64,000 nucleotides of DNA from Janthinobacterium sp. PAMC25594. Lineage in GTDB: Bacteria > Pseudomonadota > Gammaproteobacteria > Burkholderiales > Burkholderiaceae_D. The position numbers and the translations under genes are program-made. Below the pieces are notes generated by a model. That model did no database searches. It was given only the letters and a program-made list of their open reading frames with translations, and was not told where the DNA came from. The DNA lies in NCBI RefSeq assembly GCF_019443505.1, contig NZ_CP080377.1:682001-746000 (forward strand), read 5' to 3'. Of the stretch, positions 16,983 to 25,361 are shown one piece after another (positions within the stretch are counted from its first letter, which is position 1; each line of letters starts with the position of its first letter).

Positions 16983-17516
16983 GGCATCGAGGCCATAAAA
17001 CACGGCGACGAGGATGGCGATGTTATTGCAGGCGCGGGAAAATGTCGTTGTCGCATAGGCAACAGCCACGCCGGGAGCACGGTAACGCAGGTAGACAAAG
17101 CTGAACATGGCGCCCGAGCCCAGCGCGACGATGGCGTGCAGCAAGCCGCCGCTGATGAAATGCACGATGGCCCACAGGATGGCGCCGATGAAAATACTCA
17201 GCTGGCGGCTGGCGCCCAGGCGCTTGAGGATTTCCAGCGGCAGCAGTTGGCCGAGGAAGGTTTCCAGGATGGGAGAATAGATGACGACCCAGAACACCAG
17301 CAGGGGCAGCGACATTTCGTGCTTGAACTTGGCCAGGCCCGTGTGCGCGCCCCAGTATGCGGGCGGCAACAGCCATTTGGTGAGGAACAGGATGGCAAAG
17401 CACAACATGCAGGTGAGTAAACCCCACCCCAGGCCGGCAAGGGCCAGCTGCAGCACAGGCGGCGCCGGCTGGTCGTCGTCCGGGCTGGATAGATCGTGGC
17501 TGCTGCGCACTTGCAT
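16980..17516 (-). CDS. CPBP-family intramembrane protein
   Basis: This 178-residue integral membrane protein has about five hydrophobic segments. A SPILETFLGQLLPLEIL segment and a later WAIVHFISGGLLHAI resemble the Glu and His motifs of CPBP (Abi/CAAX-like) intramembrane proteases, though the first motif has a single Glu rather than EE. I chose ATG 17516 because an AGGA lies seven bases upstream. The target is unknown. It stands alone; its stop is followed at once by a dispersed repeat. Confidence 0.7.
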   Translation of the reverse strand: MQVRSSHDLSSPDDDQPAPPVLQLALAGLGWGLLTCMLCFAILFLTKWLLPPAYWGAHTGLAKFKHEMSLPLLVFWVVIYSPILETFLGQLLPLEILKRLGASRQLSIFIGAILWAIVHFISGGLLHAIVALGSGAMFSFVYLRYRAPGVAVAYATTTFSRACNNIAILVAVFYGLDA

Positions 17517-17596
17517 GAGAAGTCCTGGCGGTGATCCAGCTCTCATTGTAGCGCGGAATATGGCGCTTGGCGCGCCGCGCTGCAGTGCGAGCGGCC

Positions 17597-19174
17597 TCAG
17601 GCCGCCAGGCGCAAAGGACCGCTGGCCAGCTGGGCCAGTTTGAAGATGCCCACTTCCTGTTCCAGCTGCGCCGCCTGCTGCTGCAGTTCGTGCGCGGCGG
17701 CGGCCGCCTGTTCCACCAGGGCCGCGTTTTGCTGGGTGACGCGGTCCATGTCGACGATGGCGCGGTTGACTTGCTCGATGCCGGCGCCCTGCTCCTGCGT
17801 GGCGTGGCTGATCTCGGCCATGATGCCCGTCACCCTGCCGATGCCGGCCACCACCTCATGCATGGTGGCGCCCGCCTGCTCGACGAGCACCGTGCCCGTG
17901 CCCACCTTGCTGACGGAATCGTCGATCAGGGTCTTGATTTCGCGCGCGGCGGCGGCGGAACGCTGTGCCAGGCTGCGCACCTCGGTGGCGACCACGGCAA
18001 AGCCGCGCCCCTGCTCACCGGCGCGCGCCGCTTCCACGGCCGCGTTCAAGGCCAGGATATTGGTCTGGAAGGCGATGCTGTCGATCACGCCGATGATGTC
18101 GACGATCTTGTTCGACGAGGCATTGATCAGGCCCATGGTATGCACCACTTCGGCCACCGCCTTGCCGCCCTGCTCCGACACGGTGGACGCTTCGCGCGCC
18201 AGGCGGTTTGCCTGCTGGGCGTTGTCCGCATTCTGGCGCACGGTGGAAATCAGTTCTTCCATCGACGACGCCACTTCTTCGAGCGAACCGGCCTGCTGCT
18301 CCGTGCGCTGCGACAGGTCGCGGTTGCCCGAAGCGATCTCGGTCGAGGCCGTGGCGATGCTTTCCGTACCGAGGCGCACCTTGCCGACGATGGCGGCCAG
18401 GTTGTCGCGCATGGTCTTGATCGCAAACAGCAGGCTGCTGTCGTCACCATCGCGCGTGTGCACGTCGATGGCCAGTTCGCCCAGCGCGATGCGCCCGGCG
18501 ATCGAGGCCGCATATGCGGGTTCGCCGCCCAGCTGGCGCAGCAATCCCCGCGTGATGACGGTGGCGACCGCAATGCAAATGAGCACGCTGAGCGCGGCCA
18601 GCACGCCGATCCAGCGCAGCGACTGGCCATAGATGGCGCGCGCGGCCACGCTGGCCTGCTCCGATTCGCGCTGCACGTTTTTCAGGACGGCATCGATGTC
18701 GGCGACGATCTGGCGCCGCAGCGGGCTGCATTCATCGACGAGGAAGGTGCCGTACTGCTCCATCTGCCCCGTGGCGCGGAACTGGCGCGGACGCTGCAGT
18801 TGCTGCGCCATGGTTTTCAGGCCCGTGCTGACTTTCTCGAACTGGGCATCGCCGGCGAACTGCGGCGCCAGCTTCGCCAGCGCGTCCAGGTACAGCGCCT
18901 TCTGGCTGTCGAGGATGGCCAGCTCTTTTTCGGCGGCGGCCAGGTCATGGAAGATATACGCGTTGCGGGCGGCCAGGCCCGTCTGGTCGAGCGCTTCGCG
19001 CGCCACGTACAGGGGTTCGAGTTTTTCCAGTTGCACTTTTTCTTGCGTATCCATGGCGCCGGAGATGGCGCCGATGCGCAACAGCGCGAAGGCGGCCAGC
19101 ACCAGCATGAGCAAGACCAGCAGCCCGAAGCCTGCGCTCAGGCGCGCGCCTATCGTCAAACGATTGAATGACAT
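17597..19174 (-). CDS. Methyl-accepting chemotaxis protein
   Basis: This 525-residue chemoreceptor has an N-terminal membrane anchor ([20 protein letters not shown]) and a periplasmic four-helix-type sensor of about 150 residues. A second membrane segment lies near residue 190, followed by HAMP and a long cytoplasmic signalling coiled coil with the hairpin tip [20 protein letters not shown]. It relays an unidentified ligand to CheA/CheW. There is no C-terminal NWETF-like CheR tether. ATG 19174 is preceded by another ATG at 19177. The gene stands alone; 255 bases upstream lack a gene. Confidence 0.9.
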   Translation of the reverse strand: MSFNRLTIGARLSAGFGLLVLLMLVLAAFALLRIGAISGAMDTQEKVQLEKLEPLYVAREALDQTGLAARNAYIFHDLAAAEKELAILDSQKALYLDALAKLAPQFAGDAQFEKVSTGLKTMAQQLQRPRQFRATGQMEQYGTFLVDECSPLRRQIVADIDAVLKNVQRESEQASVAARAIYGQSLRWIGVLAALSVLICIAVATVITRGLLRQLGGEPAYAASIAGRIALGELAIDVHTRDGDDSSLLFAIKTMRDNLAAIVGKVRLGTESIATASTEIASGNRDLSQRTEQQAGSLEEVASSMEELISTVRQNADNAQQANRLAREASTVSEQGGKAVAEVVHTMGLINASSNKIVDIIGVIDSIAFQTNILALNAAVEAARAGEQGRGFAVVATEVRSLAQRSAAAAREIKTLIDDSVSKVGTGTVLVEQAGATMHEVVAGIGRVTGIMAEISHATQEQGAGIEQVNRAIVDMDRVTQQNAALVEQAAAAAHELQQQAAQLEQEVGIFKLAQLASGPLRLAA

Positions 19175-19419
19175 CATTGTTGTTATTACCCTGTAATAAA
19201 GTTGATTGTTGCCGGTTACGCTAGAACCAGCGATCTGCTCGCCGTCGTGCTGCCTTTCCCGCATGGTGCAGGATGGGTCTCTAACTGGCGTTTTTTGGGC
19301 AGTCAGCTTTTAATTTCGGGCAATGCAGGCGTGCGGGAGACACCCCACGCCATACAACAGCACACTGAATTATAAGCGAACAGCGTTATGGATGATTTCA
19401 CGCGTTCGCTTTTAATGCC

Positions 19420-19433
19420 TTGATGCAAGTCAA
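19420..19433. promoter_or_regulatory. Possible FNR/Anr-like box
   Basis: TTGAT-GCAA-GTCAA differs by one base from the FNR consensus and sits in a longer inverted repeat (CCTTGA / TCAAGG, 19418-19435). It overlaps the stop of the thioesterase gene and lies about 245 bases upstream of the chemoreceptor start. It may be a regulatory site for the chemoreceptor, a short hairpin, or chance. Confidence 0.3.
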
Positions 19434-19855
19434 GGAGCGTCGATGACGGCCATGGTGATGCGCGAGATGCAGCACAGTTTGCCGTCGTCGTCGACGATGC
19501 GGATTTCCCAGACCTGGCTGCTGCGGCCCCGGTGTATCGGCGTAGCGCGCCCCGTCACGTGGCCGCCGCGCACGCCGCGCACGTGGTTGGCGTTGATTTC
19601 CTGCCCCACGCTGACATGGCGGCGATGATCCAGGCAGGCATTCGCGGCCATGCTGCCCAGGGTCTCGGCCAGCAGAACGGAAGCGCCGCCATGCAGCAGT
19701 TTAAAAGGCTGCATGGTGCGGTGGTCGACGGGCATGGTCGCCTCGATCCAGTCGGGGCCAAAGGCCGTGAATACTATGCCCAGGTGGCGCATGGCCGTGC
19801 CCTCGCTGGCGGCGTTGAGCGTGGCCAGGTCGAGCGGTGCGTGCCAGATTTCCAT
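19430..19855 (-). CDS. Hotdog-fold thioesterase (PaaI/MenI-like)
   Basis: This 141-residue hotdog protein has the PaaI/YdiI signature: HRTMQPFKLLHGGASVLLAETLGSMAA around residues 45-72, with the HGG turn and acidic catalytic residue, then the GREINANHVR-like central strand. It should hydrolyse a small acyl-CoA such as an aromatic or menaquinone-pathway thioester; the substrate is not determined. ATG 19855 is preceded by GAGG. The gene stands alone. Confidence 0.88.
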   Translation of the reverse strand: MEIWHAPLDLATLNAASEGTAMRHLGIVFTAFGPDWIEATMPVDHRTMQPFKLLHGGASVLLAETLGSMAANACLDHRRHVSVGQEINANHVRGVRGGHVTGRATPIHRGRSSQVWEIRIVDDDGKLCCISRITMAVIDAP

Positions 19856-19943
19856 GATTACCTCGGATAAGTGGGGAGAAAAAACCATTGTAGGGCAGCC
19901 GGCACGCGCGCGCTGCTTCATCCTTCCTTCAGCATGGCATGGG

Positions 19944-19970
19944 GTGACACGGACATTAACTGGTTATAAT
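19944..19970 (+). promoter_or_regulatory. Putative sigma-70 promoter of lpxO
   Basis: A perfect TATAAT at 19965-19970 lies 30 bases before the lpxO ATG. GTGACA at 19944-19949 is a fair -35 with a short 15-base spacer. Position and sequence fit a vegetative promoter. Confidence 0.5.
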
Positions 19971-19999
19971 TGCTCCATTCTTAAAAAACGAGGTTGTGT

Positions 20000-20899
20000 A
20001 TGAAGTGGGCCTTGCTGGGCATTTTTGTGTTTTCTGTTTTACATATTCATTTTCGGGGCAAGGTGCGCCTGCCGTTCCGCCGCCAGATCTTCGATCACTC
20101 CTCGTTCATGGCGCCGCTGAACCTGTTCATGCACACCTTTTCCAAGGTGCCGGCCACGCCATATCTTTCCGTCGATCAATTTCCGGAACTGGCACCGCTG
20201 CAGCAGAACTGGCAAATCATCCGCGATGAAGCGCTGCGCATGCAGGAAATGAAAAAGATCAAGGCGGCCGAAAAGAACAATGACGTGGGTTTCAACTCCT
20301 TCTTCAAGTATGGCTGGAAGCGTTTCTACCTGAAATGGTATGACGCGAACCACCCGTCGGCGCAGCAAATGTGTCCGCAAACCTATGCGCTGCTGCAATC
20401 GATTCCCTCGATCAAGGCTGCCATGTTCGCGGAACTGCCGCAAGGCGGCAAGCTCAACCCGCACCGCGACCCGTTCGCCGGTTCCCTGCGCTACCACCTG
20501 GGCTTGCAGACGCCGAACGACGACCGCTGCTTCATCGACGTCGATGGCGAACGCCACAGCTGGCGCGACGGCCAGGCCGTGATGTTCGATGAAACGTATA
20601 TCCACTGGGCCCGCAACGATGCCGACAGCGACCGCATCATCCTGTTCTGCGACATCGAACGCCCGATGCGCTACCGCTGGGCGCAAGGATTGAACCGCTG
20701 GCTGGGCCGCACCCTGATGACGGCCGCCGCCTCGCCCAACGAACTGGGCGACCAGGTGGGTGGCGTGAGTAAACTGTTCCAGATTTCCTGGACCATGGGC
20801 CAGTACCGCCGCCGCTTCAAGGCGTGGAACAAGACGGCCTACCAGCTCACCCGCGTGGCCCTCGTGGTGGGCGTGATCGCGCTGATCTACTTCATCTAA
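20000..20899 (+). CDS. lpxO: Lipid A 2-hydroxylase LpxO (aspartyl/asparaginyl beta-hydroxylase family)
   Basis: This 299-residue membrane-associated Fe(II)/2-oxoglutarate dioxygenase resembles LpxO throughout. It has an N-terminal membrane helix, HFRGKVR, FDHSSFMAPLNLFM, NSFFKYGWKRFYLKWY, then the metal-site HRDPFAGSLRYHLGL and DETYIHWARN, plus a C-terminal membrane helix. LpxO hydroxylates the secondary acyl chain of lipid A on the cytoplasmic face of the inner membrane. I chose ATG 20000, with GAGG upstream, over a TTG six bases earlier. The stop codon abuts a dispersed hairpin repeat. Confidence 0.88.
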   Translation: MKWALLGIFVFSVLHIHFRGKVRLPFRRQIFDHSSFMAPLNLFMHTFSKVPATPYLSVDQFPELAPLQQNWQIIRDEALRMQEMKKIKAAEKNNDVGFNSFFKYGWKRFYLKWYDANHPSAQQMCPQTYALLQSIPSIKAAMFAELPQGGKLNPHRDPFAGSLRYHLGLQTPNDDRCFIDVDGERHSWRDGQAVMFDETYIHWARNDADSDRIILFCDIERPMRYRWAQGLNRWLGRTLMTAAASPNELGDQVGGVSKLFQISWTMGQYRRRFKAWNKTAYQLTRVALVVGVIALIYFI

Positions 20900-21056
20900 G
20901 TAGGTCGTGGGAAATTATTGTGAAGTTATGACGAACAGAACCGGATGCTCTGCAAGGCGCCCGCTGCGACGCAGTGCGAGCACTGCTAGCAGCGGGCAAC
21001 ACCGCAGAGTGCCGGTTATGGAGGTCAGAAATCACAATAATTTATTACGACCTACT
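20899..21056. repeat. Dispersed intergenic hairpin repeat, full copy B
   Basis: Terminal inverted repeats of 25 bases at 20899-20923 and 21032-21056 differ at a few positions. Internal arms around AACCGG, CTCTGC and GCCCGCTGC pair with a second inverted set, so the whole element folds into a long interrupted hairpin of about 158 bases. It starts at the lpxO stop codon. One arm matches the element at 16911-16982 over about 60 bases. It has no coding capacity and looks like a MITE or REP-type element. Confidence 0.8.
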
Positions 21057-21082
21057 TCGCAACCGCCCTTGCCTGTTCGATC

Positions 21083-21107
21083 AAACCGCCTTCGGGCGGT
21101 TTTTTTA
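21083..21107 (+). terminator. Rho-independent terminator
   Basis: AAACCGCC, TTCG loop, GGCGGTTT, then a run of T. This is a strong intrinsic terminator downstream of lpxO and the hairpin repeat and 36 bases before the next gene. Confidence 0.85.
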
Positions 21108-21142
21108 TATTGCGATGCCACTGACCAGGAGAATTTTAAAAA

Positions 21143-21541
21143 ATGACCGAACGCGACCGCCAGTACGCTATCCAGATCGGCGACGACGCCTGGATCGAAT
21201 TCATCGATCTTGACGGCCGCTATACCCAGGCGATCGACATTGATGCCATGCTGGATGGGCTATGGCCGCTGATCTGCCGCCTGGAAACCCATTGCGTGGC
21301 CGGCTGCTGCGGCATGGATGCCTACGACTTCACGCGCGAAGGCATAGCGACGGCGCTGCTGGAACTGGATCGCGCGCACATGCATGCCGCCTGCATGGGG
21401 GCCAAGGCCGCCGTGACGGCGGCGACCAGCGATGTCTTGACGAGTGCCACGATGAATCACGTGGCCGATAAACGCGTGTTTTTGCAATTGCTCGATCATC
21501 TCGACGATTGCATCACCGCGCAGGATTGCGCAGGGACTTGA
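21143..21541 (+). CDS. Uncharacterised protein (possibly DUF6331)
   Basis: This 132-residue soluble protein has an AGGAG ribosome-binding site nine bases before the ATG. The segment RLETHCVAGCCGMDAYDF, with three closely spaced cysteines, resembles the DUF6331 family; I am not certain of the name. No signal peptide is seen. It is followed 60 bases later by a ferredoxin gene in the same direction, so the two may be co-transcribed. Function unknown. Confidence 0.6.
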   Translation: MTERDRQYAIQIGDDAWIEFIDLDGRYTQAIDIDAMLDGLWPLICRLETHCVAGCCGMDAYDFTREGIATALLELDRAHMHAACMGAKAAVTAATSDVLTSATMNHVADKRVFLQLLDHLDDCITAQDCAGT

Positions 21542-21601
21542 CCTTGCCAAGGCGGGAAGGTCCAAGGTAACGGTATTCAAGGAACTCAAGGAGAATCCCG
21601 T

Positions 21602-21934
21602 ATGCCCACCATCACCGTCCTGCCCCATCCCGAGCTGGCCCCCGACGGCGCCGTGTTCGACGCGCCCGAGAAAATGAGCATCTGCGATGCATTACTGCTC
21701 AACAACATTGACATGGAACACGCCTGCGGCCAGGTGGGCGCCTGTTCCACCTGCCACGTGGTCGTGGTGCGGGGTTTTGATACGCTCAATGAGTTGGGCG
21801 ACAATGAGGAAGACATGCTCGACCAGGCCTGGGGCTTGCAGCCCCACTCGCGCCTGTCTTGCCAGGCCCGCCTGGCGCAGGAAGACCTGACGGTCGAACT
21901 GCCCAGGTACACCCTCAACCACGCCAAGGAATAG
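21602..21934 (+). CDS. 2Fe-2S ferredoxin, adrenodoxin type
   Basis: This 110-residue ferredoxin has the cluster ligands C42, C48, C51 (HACGQVGACSTC) and C87 (RLSCQAR). This is the spacing of ISC-type/adrenodoxin ferredoxins, which donate electrons in Fe-S cluster assembly or hydroxylase systems. Here it is not beside isc genes. AAGGAG lies before the ATG. It may be co-transcribed with the 21143 gene. Confidence 0.92.
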   Translation: MPTITVLPHPELAPDGAVFDAPEKMSICDALLLNNIDMEHACGQVGACSTCHVVVVRGFDTLNELGDNEEDMLDQAWGLQPHSRLSCQARLAQEDLTVELPRYTLNHAKE

Positions 21935-21966
21935 TGCCCGGCGCGGTGCGCGACTGCCCTACGGGC

Positions 21967-24012
21967 TTACCACATGATCACGCGCTGCTCGGGTGGCAGA
22001 TACATCGGGTCGCCCGGCTTGATGCCGAACGCTTCATAGAAGCCGGGCTGGTTTTTGACCGTGCCCTTGGCGCGGAATTCTCCCGGCGAATGCGGGTCGC
22101 TCTTGATCTGCGCGATGGCCGCTTCGGGACGCAGTTTCGCGCGCCATTTCTGCGCAAAGCCGATGTACAGGCGCTGTTCGCCCGTCAAGCCATCGATGAC
22201 TGGCGACGGCTTGCCGTTCAAGGAACGCTGGTACGCCTTGTAGGTGATCGACAGGCCGGAATTGTCGCCGATGTTCTCACCCAGGGTCAGCTCGCCATTG
22301 ATGTGATAGCCCGGCACAGGGCTGTAGGCGCCATATTGCTTGACCAGCCCGGCTGCCAGCGCCTTGAAGGCCGTACGGTCCTCTGCCGTCCACCAGTTGC
22401 GCAAGCGGCCCTTGGCATCATATTGACTACCCGAATCGTCGAAGGCATGGCTGATTTCATGGCCGAAGGTGATGCCGAGCAAGCCGTAATTGACGGCGTC
22501 TTCCGCTTTCACGTTGAAAAATGGCGGTTGCAAGATGGCCGCCGGGATCGTGATGGCATTCAGGGCCGGGCTGTAGCTGGCGTTGACGGTTTGCGGCGTC
22601 ATCGACCATTCGTCGCGGTCGACCGGTTTGCCCAGTTTGGCCAGGTTTTGCTGGCGGCTCCACGCGCGCGCGGCGCGCACGTTGGCGATCAGGTCGTTCG
22701 GCCGCGTCTGCATGCTGCTGTAGTCGCGCCAGGTATCGGGGTAGGCGATCTTCGGCTTCAGGGCGGCCAGCTTGAGCTGGGCTTCCTTCTTGGTTTCCGG
22801 GCCCATCCAGTCGAGCTGCTCGATGCCCTCCTTGAACGAGGCGACGAAATTGTCGAACATTGCCATCACGCGCGGCTTCGTTTCCGGCGGCAGATACATG
22901 GCCACGTAGCGCTTGCCGACGGCGTCGCTGATGGCGTTATCCGTGAAGCGCAGCGCCAGCTGCCACTGCGGTTCGCTTTGCGGCACGCCGCGCAGCACCG
23001 TGCCGTCGAAGGCGAAGCGCTCCTTGACCGTGGCGCTGTCCAGGTAGGAAGCATAGCTTTCGATGATGCGCCAGTTCAGGTAGCTCTTCCACGATGCCAG
23101 CGGCACGGCGGCCAAGGTCTCGGAAAAGCCGGTCATGAAGCTGGGCTGGCGTACGACGGCCGAGGTTTCCTTTTTCGCCAGGCCGGCGGCGGCGAAATAC
23201 GCGTTCCAGTCGAAGGCCGGCGCCAGTGCGCTGAATTTGTTGAAATCGACGCGGTTATACGACTTGACGGGGTCGCGCATCTGCACGCGCGTCCACTGCA
23301 CGGCCGCCAAACGCGTTTCGAGGTCGAGGATCTGCGCCGCGTGGTCGGCGGCGGCCTGGTCGCCGCTCATGGCCAGCATGGTTTTGATATGTTTGAGGTA
23401 CTTGGCGCGCACGGCTTGCAGCTTGGCGTCGTCGTCCTTCAGATAATAATCGCGGTCAGGCAAGCCGAGGCCCGACTGGCTGATGTTGACCGTGTAGCGT
23501 TCGGGGTCTTGCGCATCGGGCGCCACATAGGCGGAAAACGGCGTCGCAACGCCATTGCCTTGCAGGTAGGCCAGCAGCGCCGGCAAGTCTTGCTTGTCTT
23601 TCAAGCTGGCGACGCGGGCCAGTTCGGCCTTCAGGGGCTTGAAGCCAGCCGCATCGCGCGCCTTGTCATTCATGAAACTCGTATACAGGTCGGCGATCTT
23701 GTGCGCTTCGCTGCCGGGCTTGCCGGGGTTCTTGACGGTGGCGTCGATCAGGCCGCGCAGTTGACCTTGGGCGATTTCGCGCAATTCGATATACGTGCCC
23801 CAGACGGATTTGTCGGCCGGAATGTCCGTATTGCGGGTCCAGACGCCGTTGACGTAGCCGTAGAAATCATCGCGGGGACTGACTGCCGGGTCCAGGGTTT
23901 TCAGGTCGATGCCGGAGACGGGCGCGGCAGCATTGCTGGCTTGGGCGTACAGCGACGGCGAAGATAAGGCGAGCAAGGCGCAACAGGCGGCGCTGATGAG
24001 TGAACGTTTCAC
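21967..24012 (-). CDS. M13-family zinc metallopeptidase (neprilysin/PepO-like)
   Basis: This 681-residue secreted peptidase has a signal peptide of about 24 residues and a long helical N-terminal lobe. The zinc motif HEISH lies near residue 517 (TFGHEISHAFDDSGSQ). GENIGD near residue 580 supplies the third ligand, and the sequence ends in the family-typical VIMW. M13 enzymes cleave small peptides in the periplasm or outside the cell. The length matches family members. It stands alone, convergent with the ferredoxin gene. Confidence 0.94.
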   Translation of the reverse strand: MKRSLISAACCALLALSSPSLYAQASNAAAPVSGIDLKTLDPAVSPRDDFYGYVNGVWTRNTDIPADKSVWGTYIELREIAQGQLRGLIDATVKNPGKPGSEAHKIADLYTSFMNDKARDAAGFKPLKAELARVASLKDKQDLPALLAYLQGNGVATPFSAYVAPDAQDPERYTVNISQSGLGLPDRDYYLKDDDAKLQAVRAKYLKHIKTMLAMSGDQAAADHAAQILDLETRLAAVQWTRVQMRDPVKSYNRVDFNKFSALAPAFDWNAYFAAAGLAKKETSAVVRQPSFMTGFSETLAAVPLASWKSYLNWRIIESYASYLDSATVKERFAFDGTVLRGVPQSEPQWQLALRFTDNAISDAVGKRYVAMYLPPETKPRVMAMFDNFVASFKEGIEQLDWMGPETKKEAQLKLAALKPKIAYPDTWRDYSSMQTRPNDLIANVRAARAWSRQQNLAKLGKPVDRDEWSMTPQTVNASYSPALNAITIPAAILQPPFFNVKAEDAVNYGLLGITFGHEISHAFDDSGSQYDAKGRLRNWWTAEDRTAFKALAAGLVKQYGAYSPVPGYHINGELTLGENIGDNSGLSITYKAYQRSLNGKPSPVIDGLTGEQRLYIGFAQKWRAKLRPEAAIAQIKSDPHSPGEFRAKGTVKNQPGFYEAFGIKPGDPMYLPPEQRVIMW

Positions 24013-24130
24013 GAAGATTCCTTTAATTGTTTTAACTTCATGTTGGAGAACATGCTGTGTCCAGGCATGGGAGGCAGGATTATAGTCGGCCTTCCAGCGA
24101 GCAACAATGACAGTTGAACAATCCCAGCGA

Positions 24131-24500
24131 TCAGCGGATCAGCAGATCAAACAGATCCAGGCCTTTTTTATCCTGATTTTTCAGCATGTCCGCAAGCGAA
24201 CCCGGCGTAGGCCCGCCATTGCCGGCCGCGTGATTGAAATTTGAAGAAATTGGTCATCTTGCCGGTGGTATTGTATTCCGCCATCGCTTGCGCCACGACC
24301 TGGCTGCGCCAGGCCTGCTCTTCATCGTAAGCCTGCGTAAAGGCGGCGCGGCGCTCGTTGATGGTAAAGGTCCCACTGTCATCATTCGTGATGGCGGACA
24401 ATTGCTCGCGCGACAAGCCCGCAAACGGATTGGGACCCTTGTTGTCGACAAACGCGGTGGCGGCCGCCTTGTGTTCGGCATCCAGCGGATACAGAATAAA
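24131..24500 (-). pseudogene. Decayed gene remnant of an uncharacterised protein
   Basis: On the minus strand one frame reads AEHKAAATAFVDNKGPNPFAG, SREQLSAITNDDSGTFTINE and TTGKMTNFFK. At about 24235 the sense continues in a second frame as NFNHAAGNGGPTPGS, ADMLKNQDKKGLDL and a TGA at 24131. No start codon or upstream coding sense is found beyond about 24500, where the sequence turns AT-rich. It looks like the C-terminal part of a gene lost at its 5' end and carrying one frameshift. Protein family not recognised. Confidence 0.6.
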
Positions 24501-24583
24501 TATTACTATAGAGCAATAAATATCGATGCTTGTCGCAGGGAGTTCACGGAGGTTGCTCTGTACGGCGATGACAGAGCCTGCCC

Positions 24584-25153
24584 CTACTTCACCGGCTCGA
24601 ACGTCACCGTCAGCCCGTTGCCCGTGGTCCTGATCTGCGTCGGCACGAATTGCACGCCCGCATAGCGCAATTCGTCGGGCTTGAAGGTGTAGATCGGTGT
24701 TTCATGCATGAGCTGGTCGGCCACCAGGCTGGCCACCTTGGCGAACTGGCGCTGCTGCGACTCGTCCATGCCGTCGATGGTGACCTTGTCCACGCTCGCT
24801 TCGCTCAGGTACACGGCATTGCGCCGGGCGTCGAGCACGAGGCGGCCCGACATGGCCAGGCTGCCGCGCCAGCTCTGGCGGATGAACGGCGGCAGGACGC
24901 TGGCGTCCACGCTGAGGGCGACTCTTTCGCGCTCGGGCTGCAAGGACAGTTGCGGATGCGTCAGCTTGACGTCCAGCACGGACAGCACGCGCTTGTCGAT
25001 GGGAAAGCGGCGCTCCAGGCCTTGCTGCATCTTGCTCAGCGACACGTTCACGTCGCGCGGGCCGATCAGGGTGGAACACGCGGCCAGCATGGTGCAGGCC
25101 AAGGCGGCGATGGCGGCGGTTTTCAGCAAGGGACGGATGGCGGTCACATTCAT
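24584..25153 (-). CDS. DUF1439 lipoprotein
   Basis: This 189-residue protein has a lipoprotein signal peptide with lipobox LAAC (Cys26) and a DUF1439 domain (KMQQGLERRFPIDKRV, LTHPQLSLQPERERVALSVDASV). The E. coli relative YceB is a membrane-associated lipoprotein of unknown role, with a lipid-binding-like fold. ATG 25153. It stands alone between a decayed gene and an intrinsic terminator. Confidence 0.85.
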   Translation of the reverse strand: MNVTAIRPLLKTAAIAALACTMLAACSTLIGPRDVNVSLSKMQQGLERRFPIDKRVLSVLDVKLTHPQLSLQPERERVALSVDASVLPPFIRQSWRGSLAMSGRLVLDARRNAVYLSEASVDKVTIDGMDESQQRQFAKVASLVADQLMHETPIYTFKPDELRYAGVQFVPTQIRTTGNGLTVTFEPVK

Positions 25154-25206
25154 GGATAGTCTCGGTAGAAAGATGGCGCCATCTTACACATGCGGCCGCT
25201 TTCACG

Positions 25207-25242
25207 CAAAAACCGGCGCCCACCTTGCAGCGGGCGCCGGTT
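25207..25242 (-). terminator. Intrinsic terminator on the minus strand
   Basis: An 11-base perfect stem (AACCGGCGCCC at 25211-25221 pairing with 25232-25242) is followed on the minus strand by a TTTTTG tract. It lies just after the small membrane-peptide gene and ends that transcript. Confidence 0.8.
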
Positions 25243-25257
25243 CCTGTGTTTACCTTG

Positions 25258-25332
25258 TCAGCGGACGAACAGGGCGATCAGTATGACGATGGGCAATGGG
25301 ATGCCCAGAAGCAGCAAGAGGATGGAACGCAT
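25258..25332 (-). CDS. 24-residue hydrophobic membrane peptide
   Basis: The open frame encodes 24 residues, from MRSILLLLLG to LIALFVR, a single hydrophobic helix interrupted by two prolines and ending in Arg. An AAGGAG sits nine bases before the ATG at 25332, and an intrinsic terminator follows the stop. The start is 29 bases downstream of the larger membrane protein gene at 25362-26276, so the two probably share a transcript. Function unknown; small conserved membrane peptides of this type occur in Burkholderiales. Confidence 0.7.
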   Translation of the reverse strand: MRSILLLLLGIPLPIVILIALFVR

Positions 25333-25361
25333 GGCAGACTCCTTGATTTTATGGTGGGGGT

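Noticed and set aside
20907..21213. Two 79-codon open frames inside the hairpin element
   Set aside because: They cross the inverted repeats and the terminator and have no coding character.
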